From Motacilla alba alba (taxonomy: Eukaryota; Chordata; Aves; Passeriformes; Motacillidae): a DNA stretch of 64,000 bases. Positions 41,701-53,268 of the stretch are shown one piece after another; the stretch's first letter is position 1, and every line of letters starts with the position of its first letter. The position numbers and the translations under genes are program-made. The DNA lies in assembly GCF_015832195.1 (NCBI RefSeq), contig NC_052020.1, positions 5,214,254 to 5,278,253 of the forward strand, written 5' to 3'. The notes below the pieces were generated by a model, which saw nothing but the letters and a program-made list of their open reading frames with translations, was not told the DNA's origin and made no database searches.

Positions 41701-44700
41701 CCCTTCAAGTTGTGGCCTTTGTATGAACCGTGTTGCACCTAAATATTACTCAGAGCTGATACTGACCATCTCTTACAAATTGCCAGAGCCTAGAGAAATT
41801 GCCATGAAGCTGATTAGAGAGATGCAACACCTCTCCTGCGAGGGAAGGCTGAGAGCATTGGGATTGTTCAGCCTGGAGAAGAGAAGGCTCCAGGATGCCC
41901 TTATGGCAGTACTTTAAAGGGGGCTCATTAAAGAGGGAGAGTGACTTTTGCCATGGGCAGATAGTGATAGGACAAGGAGTCATGGGAGCATGAGAATCAG
42001 AAAACCTAAAAGAGAAATCTTTGTGCAAGATACTTTTAATCCTTTTCTGCTTGGGAGAAAATGAGGAGTATTTGTAGTGCTATTTTAATCTTTTCCTGAA
42101 TGCTTCTTTTTCACTTGTATTCTGCCTAGGTCCGAAAATGGATTTCTGACTGGAATCTGGCCACAGAGAAGAAGCACACTCTCCTGAGACTGCTCTATGA
42201 TGTCCTAGTAGACTGCAAGAAAAGGTATAAAAGACAAGTCATGCATAATAGATAACTCTGTATTTTGATGTACTACAGGTGATCTGTAGGGAAAGTATTT
42301 CCCATAGGACTTGTAAAATTAATCTGTACTGATAATTCAATCCAAATACACTTCTGGGTTTTTAAAAAAATATTTTTAAGCATTCTTGCATTAAACCAGT
42401 GTTCCCAATAATATTAAAGTTAGTAGTGAATTAGCTGCACACCACAGACTCCCAAAATAACACTATTCCTTTCTATAAATAATCATCTCAGTGCATTGTA
42501 GCATTATGCCAAGTTTATTATTTAATTGCACTTTTGACATGGTAGTGCATGGTAGTGCTATCTCTTACTTAATGATGTGGGAAGGCTTATCAATCATGGC
42601 TAACAGAATCAGTCTTTTTATGTAAACATTACCTTCAGGACAGAGCTTTCCACTAGTAGTGGAAATTAATGTCCACAGAATACCTGCTTGGCCATTTTGA
42701 ATTATTATCCTGGATCATAAGAAGCATCTTTGATCTAACAAACTTGGCAGACCACTGTCTTCTGGCATGTAGAGTAATCCAGCGAGTATGGTGCCTGTAA
42801 ACCAAAGCAGGTCTGAACTGAGAGCTGTCATCAGTTTATCTTACAGGAATGATGCAGTGCATTGACTGCCCTGGCCAGGGCTGCAGTGATGGGCTGCTGT
42901 CCAGTGGTTTGGGGTGTAGTTCCACGACAGCTCAAACCTACTTAACCTGTCCCTGCAGTTTGGGATGGGGATGTGGGGGGTGTGTGTTGCTTCCCCCTGC
43001 CCTTCCACTCTGTTTTCTGAGTTATTTTTTCAAGGTTCTTTTGATTTTCATAGTGAGGCAGCATCAAACCCCCTCCACTGCTGACCCACAGTGGTACCAA
43101 AACTGCACTTGTGCATTTTCAGCATTTGCATAACCTTGCACTGCTGCAAAAGGAAGTTCTGTCCTGTACCCTCTGTTCCTGTCCCCTCCAGCTGCCAGTA
43201 CCTGTGTGCGTTTGTGCTGCTGTGGGCATTTGTGTGCCTGCACAGGGGCTTGGCCTGGGGACGTGACCTTGCTGGGGGTTTAAAAAGGCAAGTGTGAAGC
43301 TGTCACAGGTGGAGAAGAGTTCCATCTGTCAGGAGAGTTGGCTTATTCTGCCCTGCTGGAATTGTAGCCTGGAAATGCTGCATCAGCATAGCAGGATCAT
43401 AACCTCAGTTTAGGGATGATTAATCCTCATGGAGTAGTTACTCTGTGAGCTACATTACTGGGAATTCCTGTTTGTAACACTCAAATGCTTTTGCATCAAT
43501 AGTTCTGTATGGCAGATTTCAGATGGTCAAAATTAATTCAGAAATGTTAGTCACAGATCTTTTCCATGGCTTAGTGCTTACCTCGTTTCAGAAATATTAC
43601 ACTGATAACATTCCTGCTCTTCCTCACTTCTCAGCCTGTTGATTTATTGTGAGGTTTTAACTAGTTTCATTCCCAAACTTAATAGCTAACTATTTTTAGC
43701 TAGTCTTGCTATCAAATCAGTGGATTAAACTTCTAGATTTTGTTTCCCCTGCTACCAGTAACCTTGCTACTGTTTTTTTGCAAATGGTTTTTTCCAAATG
43801 GTTTTTTTCCTTGCTTACCATAGGTGATTTTTTATGGCAGCCAATAAAACCTTCCCCAAACCCTGTAAGAGAGGACTCCTGCACTCGGTGTCCAAGCTGT
43901 TCACTGAGCAGAGCAGTGTTTCAGGGCACTTGCATTTCTCTCCAGAAAAGAAAACAAGAAGTGACCCTGGCACCTTTGACCTGGTTCACTCTCCTGGATC
44001 AGTGGGCAGTGTTTGCAATAGTATGGGAAACTCACAGCAGCATTCCAGCTGTAGCACTCAGGAATGTTGCTCTATCTAGCAGTATGGGAGGATAAGTGGG
44101 AACTGAAAAGTACATGATAAAAATCATACCTCAGTTACTGTTGTTGGTTTATAATCAAGGGAAAAGAACTAGATTGTTAAAGACAATTGAATTCCTTTGT
44201 TTGCTTGATTTCTGTTTTAACTTTGGTCAGTGTGGCAGAAGAGATGGTTTTCTGTAGCTAAAAGACTTAGTCCCAGTGCATCTCCAGTGTTGGTAGTTAA
44301 TAGATTGGTAGCTCCTAAAAAGTAAATGTGCAGAGATTGTGTGGTGTCCCTTTTCCTGAAGTGACAAGTGAAAGTTTGTTTTATCAAACCTTTTCCAGCC
44401 ACCTTGATGCAGTTTAAAGCTGGTCTCTGCTGGCAGGATTCAGCAGCTTTGGCCCTGCCCAAGTTAAATTCAAACAGGTCTGGCAAGTCTAGCTATTAAT
44501 CCTTGTAGCAAAAAGCTCAGCGCGTCAGGCACCTGCAGAGTAATTGTTTCATTTCATTTTAGTTCAGTGTAATATCATGTAATGTAGAGGGACTCAATTC
44601 CAGCATCTCACTAAGTCTCTGAATGCTCTGCTGTGGATTTTTTGTTCCTTTTATCTGCCATCACTCTTAAGCTCTCACTGGCTTTTTGTCAAGTTATGCA

Positions 44701-47700
44701 TCTAGACTGGCAAGTGGAGCCAAGAGCACTTGTTCAGGCTGTTTTACTAGAAAGAATGTTCACATTTGCACCTTAGGTGAGACACATTTAACAACAAGCT
44801 GTGGTAAAATAGTGATCTGTACTAGTGCTTGAAACAGCCTAATTTGCAGTAGCAGTCTGACACTGAATAGAATACAAGACTGCCATAGAATATAAACCTG
44901 CCGTATTTGGAGAGAATAGAATTTAAAGGCTGCCATATTTGCTAAGTTCACAAGAATTTAGCACACAAAGTTTGGGAGTAATTGTCTTCTGTTGTTTCCT
45001 AGAAATACAAGTGAAAAATTCCACTCCTCCCCACTTAAAAAAAAAAAAAAAAGGCAGGGAATTGAAAATACTGTTTGAATTTAGTTAAGTGATAGTTTTC
45101 AGGTTTTGCTGCTAAGGGAAGGATTAGGAGAGGAAAAAAAGTGCCAGAAAACTGTAACACAGCTCTGAAGTGCACAAGAGCAACTGCTGAAAATCTTTCA
45201 TTGAATAAGGAATTGTGCATTAGGTTGAATAGCACATGAGCTGAGCCTCTTTGATTAAATATCTGTATGTTACCATTCTTGTTGTAAAGTGGTCCTTTGT
45301 CTCCTAGAATATCTAATTTTGGTAAGATTTCACCAGTGCTAAAATCATAGCCAGTCACAGACTGATTTACAAATGCTTCTCTCATACATAAAGCTGCCTA
45401 AATTAATTTTCTTTTCACTGATACAGAACTGTTGGTTCATTTGTGTCAATATTGGTCACCAGGGCAAAACATAAGCTGACCTCTTTAATGCTGGAGTTTT
45501 AAAACAAATGTTTCATTAAAGCTTATAGCCGTGAATATGGTTCTGGAATGCTGGGATCTATAGAAAATGCCCTTGGGGACAAATGCACATCCAGATTTTA
45601 TATGATACTGGGTGTTGCCCATGATGTCTTAATATTTGTGCTGCACATCTCTCAGATCTGGTCAATTCTCTGAGAACAAACTTCACCCTATGGAGTGACT
45701 GTCAAACAGTGGTATGGTGAGATTTCAAATAAATACCCACAGAAAGACACTTACTGTACTCCAAAAACCATTCAGCCCCGTGCTGCTGTATGGGTTAAAC
45801 CTCTGTCACAGCGCAGAGCATGCTGGGCATCTTGTGTTGGTTTGTTCTTCCCTGTGCAGTTGATGCTATTGGCCTAAGTCACTAATGAAAATTGAAATTT
45901 TATTCTCCCAGTGTTATATTTTAAGGAAGATTGTGTGTGCTTTTAGACCACGTGTGACAATTTGATGTAAATTTTGCAACAAGCATCAGTGGTTGCTGGC
46001 CTTGTTGGTGGTAGAACTGTGAAGTGAAAATAAATTAAAATCTGTTAAAATGACACAGTAACAATCTCAGAGCTGGTTTGCAATAGTTCTGGTGTTGTTC
46101 ACAGGATAATCTGGGTGGACAGGGCTGTAGGTTTGCTCAGCTTTCTGAGTAGGAGTTGTTTGTCTAAAAGCTGTCTGTCAGAGCAGAGCTTCACAGCAGC
46201 CTCAGCCAGTCTCACTGCTGGCTGCGTAATTTCATCAATAAAATGGGCAGCTCTCACTCAGAATACTTGAAGAGAGAATCTCTGAAAGAAGAGAGCAGCT
46301 TTTATACAGTCATTTTCTGACCATAAATATCCTTTAAGAGATGCCATTTTACATTTGAAATAAACTTTGCAGCGCTACTTATTGCACAGTGATTAAATCC
46401 AGATGTGCACAAGAGGAGCATTCTAGTGAACCATATAAAGCTGTTCCTAGCTCAGAAAGCTTTTTCCGTAACCAGCAGGTAATTAATCAGTTTAAGAGAA
46501 TGAAATGAAGGGTGAAGATAAACATTTTGTAGAAGAAGAATTGAAAGAATACATCCAGCTAATTTGTTCTCTCCACTAGAATTAAAAGGGATCATCTACA
46601 TCTTTTTCGAGTGTGATTTAATTTGACCTATAACATTATAATAGAATTATTTAAATATTTGAGTGTCTTGTTTGAACTATTTTTTCAGCAATTCTGAGGT
46701 AACTTTATTTTTTTTCTATAGTGACACTGCAGCAAAAGTAATGGTGGAGCTATTGGGAAGTTACACAGAGGACAATGCTTCCCAGGCTAGAGTTGATGCT
46801 CACAGGTAAGACTGACTTCCCAGTTTCCTTAAAAGTAACTTTTCCTCAATTGCCAAATTATTTTGGTCCCCTTACTATTAAGAGGATGGAATGGCCTGGC
46901 AGGCCGAGGGCCCTGCCGGGCCTGTTCTGTAGCATTGCTGACTCAGTCAAGAGTTTGTCTCTGCAGTCTGCTGTAGGTCTGGCTGTTTGTAGGCTTACTC
47001 CAGTGTGCAAGTGCACAGGAGAGTTCCTGGTCACTGCTGAGAGGGATCAGCCTTGGGTAAGGGCTTTACATCAGCTGTGCACTCAAAATCTCTACTGGAA
47101 TCCTTTATTTCAGGTGGTTTTACTTTTTGCCTGTTTCATTATCTGACTGTGAGCATTCTTTCAAATAGCACTTTCTCTTGAAAAAACATTGTTGCTGTCT
47201 TCTCTGTGAGCAATTACAAAGGATGTGAACTGCAGAGAAATAAGCTTACGTGTTGAACAAACTGGGACTTAATTGATTCATAACAGTGCGTTTTCCCCGC
47301 TGGCCAAAATGAGTAAATGCCTGTGTTTTGATGTTCTAACCATCATGATTTTTCTCAGGAATTAGTTCTTCAGGTTCTGCCAGATGTGCACTACCATTAG
47401 TTCTCAAGGGAGTTGTTTATACTTAACTATGGAGGAAAATCAGGATGACTCCTTTGGAAAATTAGTGTCTGTGCCTAAGTGGGAACTTCACTGGCTCCCC
47501 TAGAGCAGCCTGCAGCCTGTTCCCTGTGAGAGAACGCGCGTGCCCAGGGCTGTGTCCGTGCAGAGCTCGGCTTCTCCTGATGTCCTGGTGTGGCAGAGCG
47601 AGCCGAGGCTTCTGATGTGCTGCTGCCAAAAGCTTTCTTCTGGAGTTCCTCTCTCTAGTCTGGAGCTGCAACTGAGAAATCCTGCGCCTTGCACTGTTTG

Positions 47701-50700
47701 CTGTTGGGGTTTTCTCTGTTTTGTGTCACATATTCAAGTACAATTAAATCTTCCAAAACAACTTAATTCTGTGAAATTTTAGGAGCACAGTAAAAATACC
47801 TTTGTTCCTCCTAGGAACAAAGGCTGTGCTGGAAATAAATGCATAGATGAAAACCCTAGGGTGATCTGTGGTTTGACCACCTGACACATTTCATTTGGAG
47901 TACTGGACAAACTACTTTAATGCTTCCTATTCCTTGGTTTTTCCATCTGTAAAATGAATTTTAAAACTGGAATGTGACATATGTTACTTCTAATAATAAT
48001 TGAAAACCCTTGTTTCCTAGAAAGCAAGGAACAACAAATCGAGTTGCTCTTAGTCATAAAGATGTGAATGGCTTTGAAAGTAAGCATTTTCCTTTTCTCA
48101 TCAGATGTATTGTACGAGCATTGAAGGATCCAAATACCTTTCTCTTTGATCATCTTCTTGCCTTAAAACCAGTCAAATTTTTGGAAGGAGAACTTATTCA
48201 TGATGTAAGTAACTTTATTTTTAGCGAGATGGTTTGATAACAGTAGATTGCTTTCTTTTAATGTGTCTTTTGAAATCCATTAGAACAGTTATCTGTGTCA
48301 GTAATCCTGAGCTGCAATGTGCTATTTCTTTTACAGTCTTTAAAATTAAAATTGCATGTGAAACGTTTCCCTTTCAAAGTTTCAGAAACTCAGTTACAAG
48401 TCCCGCCCTCACTTGAGTTCTGTAGCGGATCTTAAGTCTGGGGAAAGGAAGTAAGCTCAGCACAGACTGCCTACATCTATTGACAGAAAACAGAATTTCA
48501 GCTCTTAACAGCTTATTTTTCTGTTCAATACCCATAGTTTCTGTCTGTATCTGTCCAGCCTGCAAGGAGGGAAACCAAGATAATATTTAAACTGTTCTCA
48601 TATTTGTTTTCCATCTTCTAGCTTTTGACAATTTTTGTAAGTGCTAAACTAGCGTCCTATGTCAAGTTTTATCAGAACAACAAAGACTTCATTGACTCCC
48701 TGGGTAAGTTTTCAGATCCTTACATTTCTGACTCTTTACATGGTTTAAGGTGTGGAAGCCACAGAGTAATTCAGTTTGAATCCATGTATTGAAGCAAGGA
48801 AATTTCAAAACAGATCAGAGTTTGTAGATGATAACCTCTTGTGGACTGCGAGTGGGCCATCTAACCATGGTTTGCTCTTTGCAAACAAGCTGGTTTATGG
48901 CTTGGGAAGAGAACTGTGGTTTTACCCACTGTTTTTTCTTCTTAGAACTCCCCTCCTGAAAGGTTTAACACATGCCAGGCTAGGCCAGAGATCACAACTA
49001 CATTGAGGAAACCACCAGCTTGTATAAATCTCCTATTTTTTTTAATGATGAATAACTTTGTAACAACAAATACCTCTGAGCAGTAAGATAAAGCATGCAA
49101 ATTGTGTGTGTGTGTGTGCCTGCCTGTGCTGATGCATTAGACCCAGCAAGCCACAGTCTGTCCCAGTTAATTTGTTTCATCACATGAAGCAATGTGATGG
49201 AATGTTAATGTCAGCACCCTCTTTATTTACACACTGTGGAAAAAAGGAGTAGTAATTAACACTTTGACACTCCCCCGTTGATGTGTAATTGACTGTTTCA
49301 AAGGAGCACTGGTTCATAAGCTATTGCATGCATTAAAATTACGTTTTTTATATTCCAGCTTTTTAGGACAGGGGTCAGTGACAATGCAGAAATTGCTCAA
49401 TGATGCAGATTTTTTTATTACTGCATTAAGGTTTTGACATATTGGTAATGAATAAATGTTTCCATAAAAATAAGATTTTTTTTTTTATAACTTTGATTTT
49501 CAAATGACACTTAAACACTGCCTTGGATGCATGTGAGGAAAGCCATAGTTTTGCTAAAACAGAGTTTAGTGCAGCTTTTTAACACATGCATTATTTTGTT
49601 CAATGGAGTGTAATGCAATTCTTAAAATAATTGCTCTCAGAGCTTTAAAATGGTGGTACTTTGGGTATTAAAATGATGGTACTTTGGATATTAAAGTGAT
49701 GGAAATACCAATGGGATTTTTTGGTGGATATAGCAGCAAGTTTTTGGTAGCTTGTAAATGTGTGTATAGGCTAAGTGTATCTGTAGTCACATGTATCTGA
49801 ACATTAGTTATGCACACATCATAGCTTTTCTTTCTCAGGGGGAACTGGGTTTGGGGTTTATCTTTTAGAGACTTGTCCACAGAAGTACTTGCTGAAATTG
49901 CTGTTACACCAGCATTTGGATAAATTTATGGAAGATCAATTGCACATCTGTGTAGCATTACATGTAATATGTTCAGTTGTTGTGGTTTCTTTTGCCTTGC
50001 CTCCCAGTGTCTTTGCTTCCCTCCATGAATTAATTCAGTGTGTGAACTTTCAATATATCTAAGATTCATATAATCTTAGTAAAATCCTTAGATTTTGTAA
50101 CTGTTTGGAAAGACAGTCTTACCTTCCACTTGTGGTGATTTCTCTATGGTGTGCCCAGAACCTCTCTGTGTCTTTGAGCAACGGGCAAGCAGAGATTTGG
50201 AGGCAGCACAGATGGAAATGCTGGGAACTGAGTGGCTCAGCCATGGCTTTGTTAAACAAGGGCAGTTTGGTCTAGACAACAATGCAGTTTTAAGATGAGG
50301 CATTAAAAATTATCTGTTCCCAAAAGCAATGAGATTTTAAACTATGCTTTAGACATTTTTTTAAAATAACCTGCCAAATTACCTTTACTTTAAAGGCTGT
50401 TTAGAATAGGATTCCAGTGGCAGTATGGCATGGGCTGTAGTTGTGAACTTTCCTGGAGCAGCACCAGTTAGAACTGGCCCAGGAAAGCTGTGCAGTGCAG
50501 GCTCCCACAGGCAGCATCAGTTTGTTACAATTTGTTGTTTTATTAATGCTGACAACTTAGGCCAGCAGTAGCATTATCTGTGTCAACTGCAGCGCCCTAA
50601 CATGGCCACACTTAATCTGGTATTAGCAGCAGCCTTCTTCGCAAAGTTAATCAGCATCTCATTTGCATTTGTTAATTAGGGTTAATGTGTGCTAATTGAT

Positions 50701-53115
50701 TTTTTGATGCTTGTAGAGTTCCATTAAACCCAGTTAGGTATAGTTGCTGGTGCTCCTCATTCGTATGAATTATGGTGATCTCGTTTTTGTTGAATCGGTG
50801 CCAAATAGGGAACCTGCATCATAATTACAGCTAATTAACACAACATGATGTCCTGCACTAATGTGCTTCCCTGCTAGTGTATGGGTGTTATAAATTCCAA
50901 ACTTGCATATTTACTGATGCTATGGGAATGTTTATAATGTCATTCTAGAACAAAAAGATTGACAGTCATTTTTAAGAAACTTCCATTGGATCTTAGTTGG
51001 TACCTGATGAACATTGGGATTAAGAAATGCCGTATTTCACCTCAGTGACTTCACTTGGTTGACCTAGATGTTTTTCCAGGAAAATGGTCTCTGATTTAGA
51101 CAGGCAAGGCCTTGGCTCAGTTCCTCATGTTGGCATTTATGCAGCCATGTAGAAGATGTAGCCTGACCTCAGTATCCGTTCTGCTGGTTTTGAACAGCAC
51201 TTTCCTGAGCCACACTGGATGCTTACATGAGCCTTGTGCTGCCTTTTTTGCTGTGGACAAACAAATGCAGTAGCAAAATGCTTTCTTCTGGCACCACAGT
51301 GTTCTGGTCTGGAACCATCACTGTGAGAGGTTCATTTTCCAGAAACCACAGGACAATGAGTGGTGAGGCCCCAAGAAGATTTTTGGCATAACCAGCCGTG
51401 GATTTTCCATTTTGTTGCATTGCTGTTCTTCCAGGGGATGCAACTGAAAATTTCACTTACACTCTTACCACTTCAGATTCTGTTTAGGTGATGTTTTTAC
51501 TGCTCAAAACCCAAAAATGTTGTAGAGAATACATTTCTGCTAAAAACAACTGAGTCCTGATGAATTCACAATGAAACTTGCTATTTTAGCAAAAGACAAG
51601 GCAGATCCAGGATTCGGTATTTTACCTCAAAAAAACTGTTGACAATGAAAAGTAGAATATATTTCAGTGTGAAACAAATTTTAAATTATTAGAAGCATAT
51701 AATTATATGCTTCTAATATAAATTATATGCATATATATTAAAATAACACAAAAAGCAAATTATTTGTATGAATTACAATTCAATCACTAATTAAACTATC
51801 AACACCTTTCCTCAGGCTTGTTGCATGAACACAATATGGCCAAGATGAGGCTCCTTACTTTCATGGGAATGGCTGTAGAGAATAAAGAAATCTCATTTGA
51901 CACAATGCAGCAGGAACTCCAGATCGGGGCTGATGATGTAGAAGCATTTGTCATCGATGGTAAGAACTGTGATTCTGCACACAGTGCTCATCAACAAAAC
52001 CTTTATAGTCTTCTCAGCTAATGTTAAATTTTAAGAACAATATTAATTTTGATTCCTGTGCTTTTTACAAGTTAAAGCTGCACAACTTCATGTTTAAAGA
52101 CAGGCCCAACTGCTGTGTTTTAACCAGTGTTTTTCTTCTCAGTGACAGGAACTGTATCTCATGTAATTCTTCACAGGACTAATAAATTGTTTGCAGGTTT
52201 AATTTGTCATCTGGTTTTGTTTGCTGTCATTAAAACAAGATGTGTTTGTAGGGGAGAGAAGTTCATAAAATCTGTACAGGATATTGCTTTAATAGATTGG
52301 CACCAAACAATAGGATTCATGCATGACCTTCATATTGTTACATCATTTTGCTTTTCTGCCTACTAGACCATTAAAACCAACAGCAAAACAGATTAGGTGA
52401 ACTGCTGAGTTCTTATGTTTGTATTGATGTCATTTTGAACCATTTTTTGTGCAGTTTAATACCTCTGCACTATCATGAAAATGTTGCTCCAAATAGCATT
52501 GTTTTTTTGCAGCTGTAAAGACAAAGATGGTGTACTGCAAAATAGATCAGACACAGAGGAAAGTCATTGTCAGGTAAGACAACTCTTCATGGCATTTTGC
52601 AGAACTTGGTGTGTTCTAATTATTTCACTTACATTTGTAGAGTATTCTAACTAGAAGCAAGGTATTGTTCCTAGCAGTTGCTGGTAGTTAAATAGTTGCT
52701 ATTTATCATAATTTTATTAAAGCTCACGCTGAATGTGATTAGCTTATTTAATGAAAGAGTCCTACTTTCCAGGACATTTCATTTAATGACCTACTAGTGA
52801 CAGGAATACTAATGACTGTTGTTGCTTTAAATATTTGGGAAGGCTACAGAATTCTCTTAACTGGTGAAGCCCTTTCTAGAGAGAAAACTGGAATTTTCCT
52901 ATTTGCTCATGAGAGTAAAGTAATGCTATAGAAGAATGATTAGGTGAGTGTGACATCTCTAGTAACCTTCTCCAATTTTGTTTTACTTCTCCAGTCACAG
53001 CACACATCGGACTTTTGGAAAGCAGCAGTGGCAGCAGTTGTATGACACTCTAAACACCTGGAAACAAAATTTGAATCAAGTGAAAAACAGTCTCCTCAGC
53101 CTCTCAGACACCTAA
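38671..53115 (+). CDS. EIF3M: EIF3M, eukaryotic translation initiation factor 3 subunit M (whole gene, 11 coding exons)
   Basis: This gene encodes subunit m of eIF3, the cytosolic complex that helps load initiator tRNA and mRNA on the 40S ribosome. The spliced reading frame joins 38671-38712, 39984-40116, 41051-41189, 41565-41688, 42130-42224, 46722-46805, 48105-48204, 48622-48703, 51816-51959, 52513-52573 and 52995-53115. The sum is 1125 nt, or 374 residues plus a TAA stop, the same length as mammalian eIF3m. All introns are GT-AG and all phases agree. The protein begins [14 protein letters not shown] and ends NSLLSLSDT, nearly identical to the vertebrate family as I know it. The PCI domain, which holds eIF3 subunits together, should occupy roughly residues 180-340 (exons 6-11). 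The ATG at 38671 is chosen because it gives the family N-terminus and has a G at -3. The gene starts in a CpG island, as expected for a housekeeping gene, and converges on CCDC73. I see no frameshift or internal stop. Identification is essentially certain; exon edges were set by eye. Confidence 0.98.
38713..39983 (+). other. EIF3M: EIF3M intron 1
   Basis: The first roughly 120 bp continue the CpG island; the rest is ordinary intron with one CR1 3' fragment. The acceptor tract is T-rich (CTTTTTCTTTTTTAAG). Confidence 0.9.
39515..39625 (+). mobile_element. CR1 LINE 3' fragment in EIF3M intron 1
   Basis: The string GATGATCTTCTTGGTTCC (about 39578-39601) is followed by TTCCAACCCCAGCCATTCTA. This matches the 3' end of avian CR1 elements, in which a run like AGATGATCTTNAAGGTCCC precedes CCAACCCAAACCATTCTATG. 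Preceding sequence (CCTGGTTTAGTGGAATGTTC) also fits CR1. Only the 3' end is present. Confidence 0.85.
39984..40116 (+). CDS. EIF3M: EIF3M coding exon 2
   Basis: Residues 15-58 plus the first base of codon 59, beginning [12 protein letters not shown] and ending CLKEDDK. The acceptor is a long T-rich tract ending in AAG. The donor after the exon reads GTTTGC, which is weak beyond the GT. Confidence 0.96.
40117..41050 (+). other. EIF3M: EIF3M intron 2
   Basis: 934 bp of unique sequence. The donor is weak (GTTTGC). Nothing else recognisable. Confidence 0.9.
41051..41189 (+). CDS. EIF3M: EIF3M coding exon 3
   Basis: Completes codon 59 (Asp) and runs through [18 protein letters not shown] to RPSLRLQ, ending two bases into codon 105. 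The acceptor is TATGCAG and the donor is GTAAGT. The preceding intron happens to be open in the same frame for some way, so naive frame-finding joins intron sequence to this exon. Confidence 0.96.
41565..41688 (+). CDS. EIF3M: EIF3M coding exon 4
   Basis: Residues 105-146, starting [18 protein letters not shown] after the split codon and ending PTELDQ in phase 0. The acceptor is GCTTTAG and the donor is GTAATT. Confidence 0.96.
41785..41985 (+). mobile_element. CR1 LINE internal fragment in EIF3M intron 4
   Basis: Recognised by AACACCTCTCCTGCGAGG, then TTGTTCAGCCTGGAGAAGAG, AAGGCTCCAGGATGCCCTTA and AGTGATAGGACAAGG. These are hallmark strings of the CR1 region upstream of its 3' UTR. Boundaries are approximate, and the reverse transcriptase frame is gone. 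Confidence 0.9.
42130..42224 (+). CDS. EIF3M: EIF3M coding exon 5
   Basis: Residues 147-177 plus two bases of codon 178, starting [16 protein letters not shown] and ending LVDCKK. The donor is GTATAA, lacking G at +5, and it opens the longest intron of the gene (about 4.5 kb). Confidence 0.96.
42225..46721 (+). other. EIF3M: EIF3M intron 5, the longest intron
   Basis: About 4.5 kb of mostly unique sequence with one poly(A) run. Open frames of up to 129 codons on + and 116 on - (45385-45035) show no family resemblance. No nested gene is called. Confidence 0.85.
45036..45052. repeat. Poly(A) tract in EIF3M intron 5
   Basis: A run of about 17 A at 45036-45052. No recognisable retroposed sequence lies upstream. 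Confidence 0.85.
46722..46805 (+). CDS. EIF3M: EIF3M coding exon 6
   Basis: Residues 178-205 plus two bases of codon 206, reading [18 protein letters not shown] through QARVDAH. The acceptor follows a T-rich tract (TTTCTATAG) and the donor is GTAAGA. The exon lies at the expected start of the PCI region. Confidence 0.95.
46806..48104 (+). other. EIF3M: EIF3M intron 6
   Basis: 1.3 kb of unique sequence. The donor side is briefly open in the exon frame. No repeats or genes recognised. Confidence 0.88.
48105..48204 (+). CDS. EIF3M: EIF3M coding exon 7
   Basis: Residues 206-239, [18 protein letters not shown] through LEGELIHD, ending in phase 0. The acceptor is TTTCTCATCAG and the donor is GTAAGT. 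Confidence 0.96.
48622..48703 (+). CDS. EIF3M: EIF3M coding exon 8
   Basis: Residues 240-266 plus one base of codon 267, [18 protein letters not shown] through FIDSL. The acceptor is CATCTTCTAG and the donor is GTAAGT. Confidence 0.96.
49103..49118. repeat. Short (GT)n microsatellite in EIF3M intron 8
   Basis: About eight GT units. Confidence 0.9.
49647..49702. repeat. 23-bp tandem repeat in EIF3M intron 8
   Basis: Two full copies and one partial copy of AAAATGATGGTACTTTGGAT plus ATT begin at 49647, 49670 and 49693. Confidence 0.85.
50560..50900. promoter_or_regulatory. Candidate conserved non-coding element in EIF3M intron 8
   Basis: Unlike the surrounding intron, this stretch is dense in homeodomain and POU-type core sites: ATTTGCAT (50661), GTTAATTAGG (50671), GCTAATTGAT (50691) and a paired TAATTACAGCTAATTA (50822-50837). 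Such clusters are typical of developmental enhancers, which are common around WT1 and PAX6 in this synteny block. No conservation data were available, so the call is an inference from motif density. Confidence 0.4.
51687..51718. repeat. Perfect 32-bp palindrome in EIF3M intron 8
   Basis: The left half TATTAGAAGCATATAA is followed directly by its exact reverse complement, with the axis between 51702 and 51703. It lies about 100 bp before the exon 9 acceptor. A further AT-rich stretch repeats ATTATATGC just downstream. Confidence 0.95.
51816..51959 (+). CDS. EIF3M: EIF3M coding exon 9
   Basis: Residues 267-314 plus one base, [18 protein letters not shown] through DDVEAFVID. This is the core of the PCI domain. 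The acceptor is CTTTCCTCAG and the donor is GTAAGA. Confidence 0.96.
51960..52512 (+). other. EIF3M: EIF3M intron 9
   Basis: 553 bp of AT-rich unique sequence ending in TTTTTTGCAG. Nothing else recognised. Confidence 0.88.
52513..52573 (+). CDS. EIF3M: EIF3M coding exon 10
   Basis: Residues 315-334 plus two bases, [20 protein letters not shown]. In the family this is the winged-helix part of the PCI module. The acceptor is TTTTTTGCAG and the donor is GTAAGA. Confidence 0.96.
52995..53115 (+). CDS. EIF3M: EIF3M coding exon 11 with stop
   Basis: Residues 335-374, [18 protein letters not shown] through NSLLSLSDT, then TAA at 53113-53115. The acceptor is TACTTCTCCAG. Confidence 0.96.
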
Positions 53116-53156
53116 GAATTTTTTTTTTTGACCTGGTGATACTGCTATAGATGAAC

Positions 53157-53162
53157 TTTATT
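53157..53162 (-). terminator. CCDC73: Alternative CCDC73 poly(A) signal (AATAAA, minus strand) inside the EIF3M 3' UTR
   Basis: TTTATT on the + strand gives AATAAA on the minus strand, 42 bp past the EIF3M stop. If used, the CCDC73 3' UTR would be about 930 nt and would overlap the EIF3M transcript end. Confidence 0.35.
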
Positions 53163-53268
53163 CAAAACTTTGATAATTTGTGAACGTTTCCAAAAAAATG
53201 TATGCAATTGGCCTAAAGAAGCTAAATATTCTAAATTGCCACACCAAGAAAGAAAAACAAAAAGAGGC

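Larger units (their letters stand above)
48704..51815 (+). other. EIF3M: EIF3M intron 8
   Basis: 3.1 kb containing the GT microsatellite, the 23-bp repeat, the homeodomain-site cluster at 50560-50900 and the 32-bp palindrome. No nested gene. Confidence 0.88.

Noticed and set aside
45035..45385. 116-codon minus-strand frame in EIF3M intron 5 (starts [15 protein letters not shown])
   Set aside because: It looks slightly protein-like but ends in a poly(T)-derived Phe run and has no splice sites or recognisable family. The adjacent A run is on the wrong side for a retrogene in that orientation.
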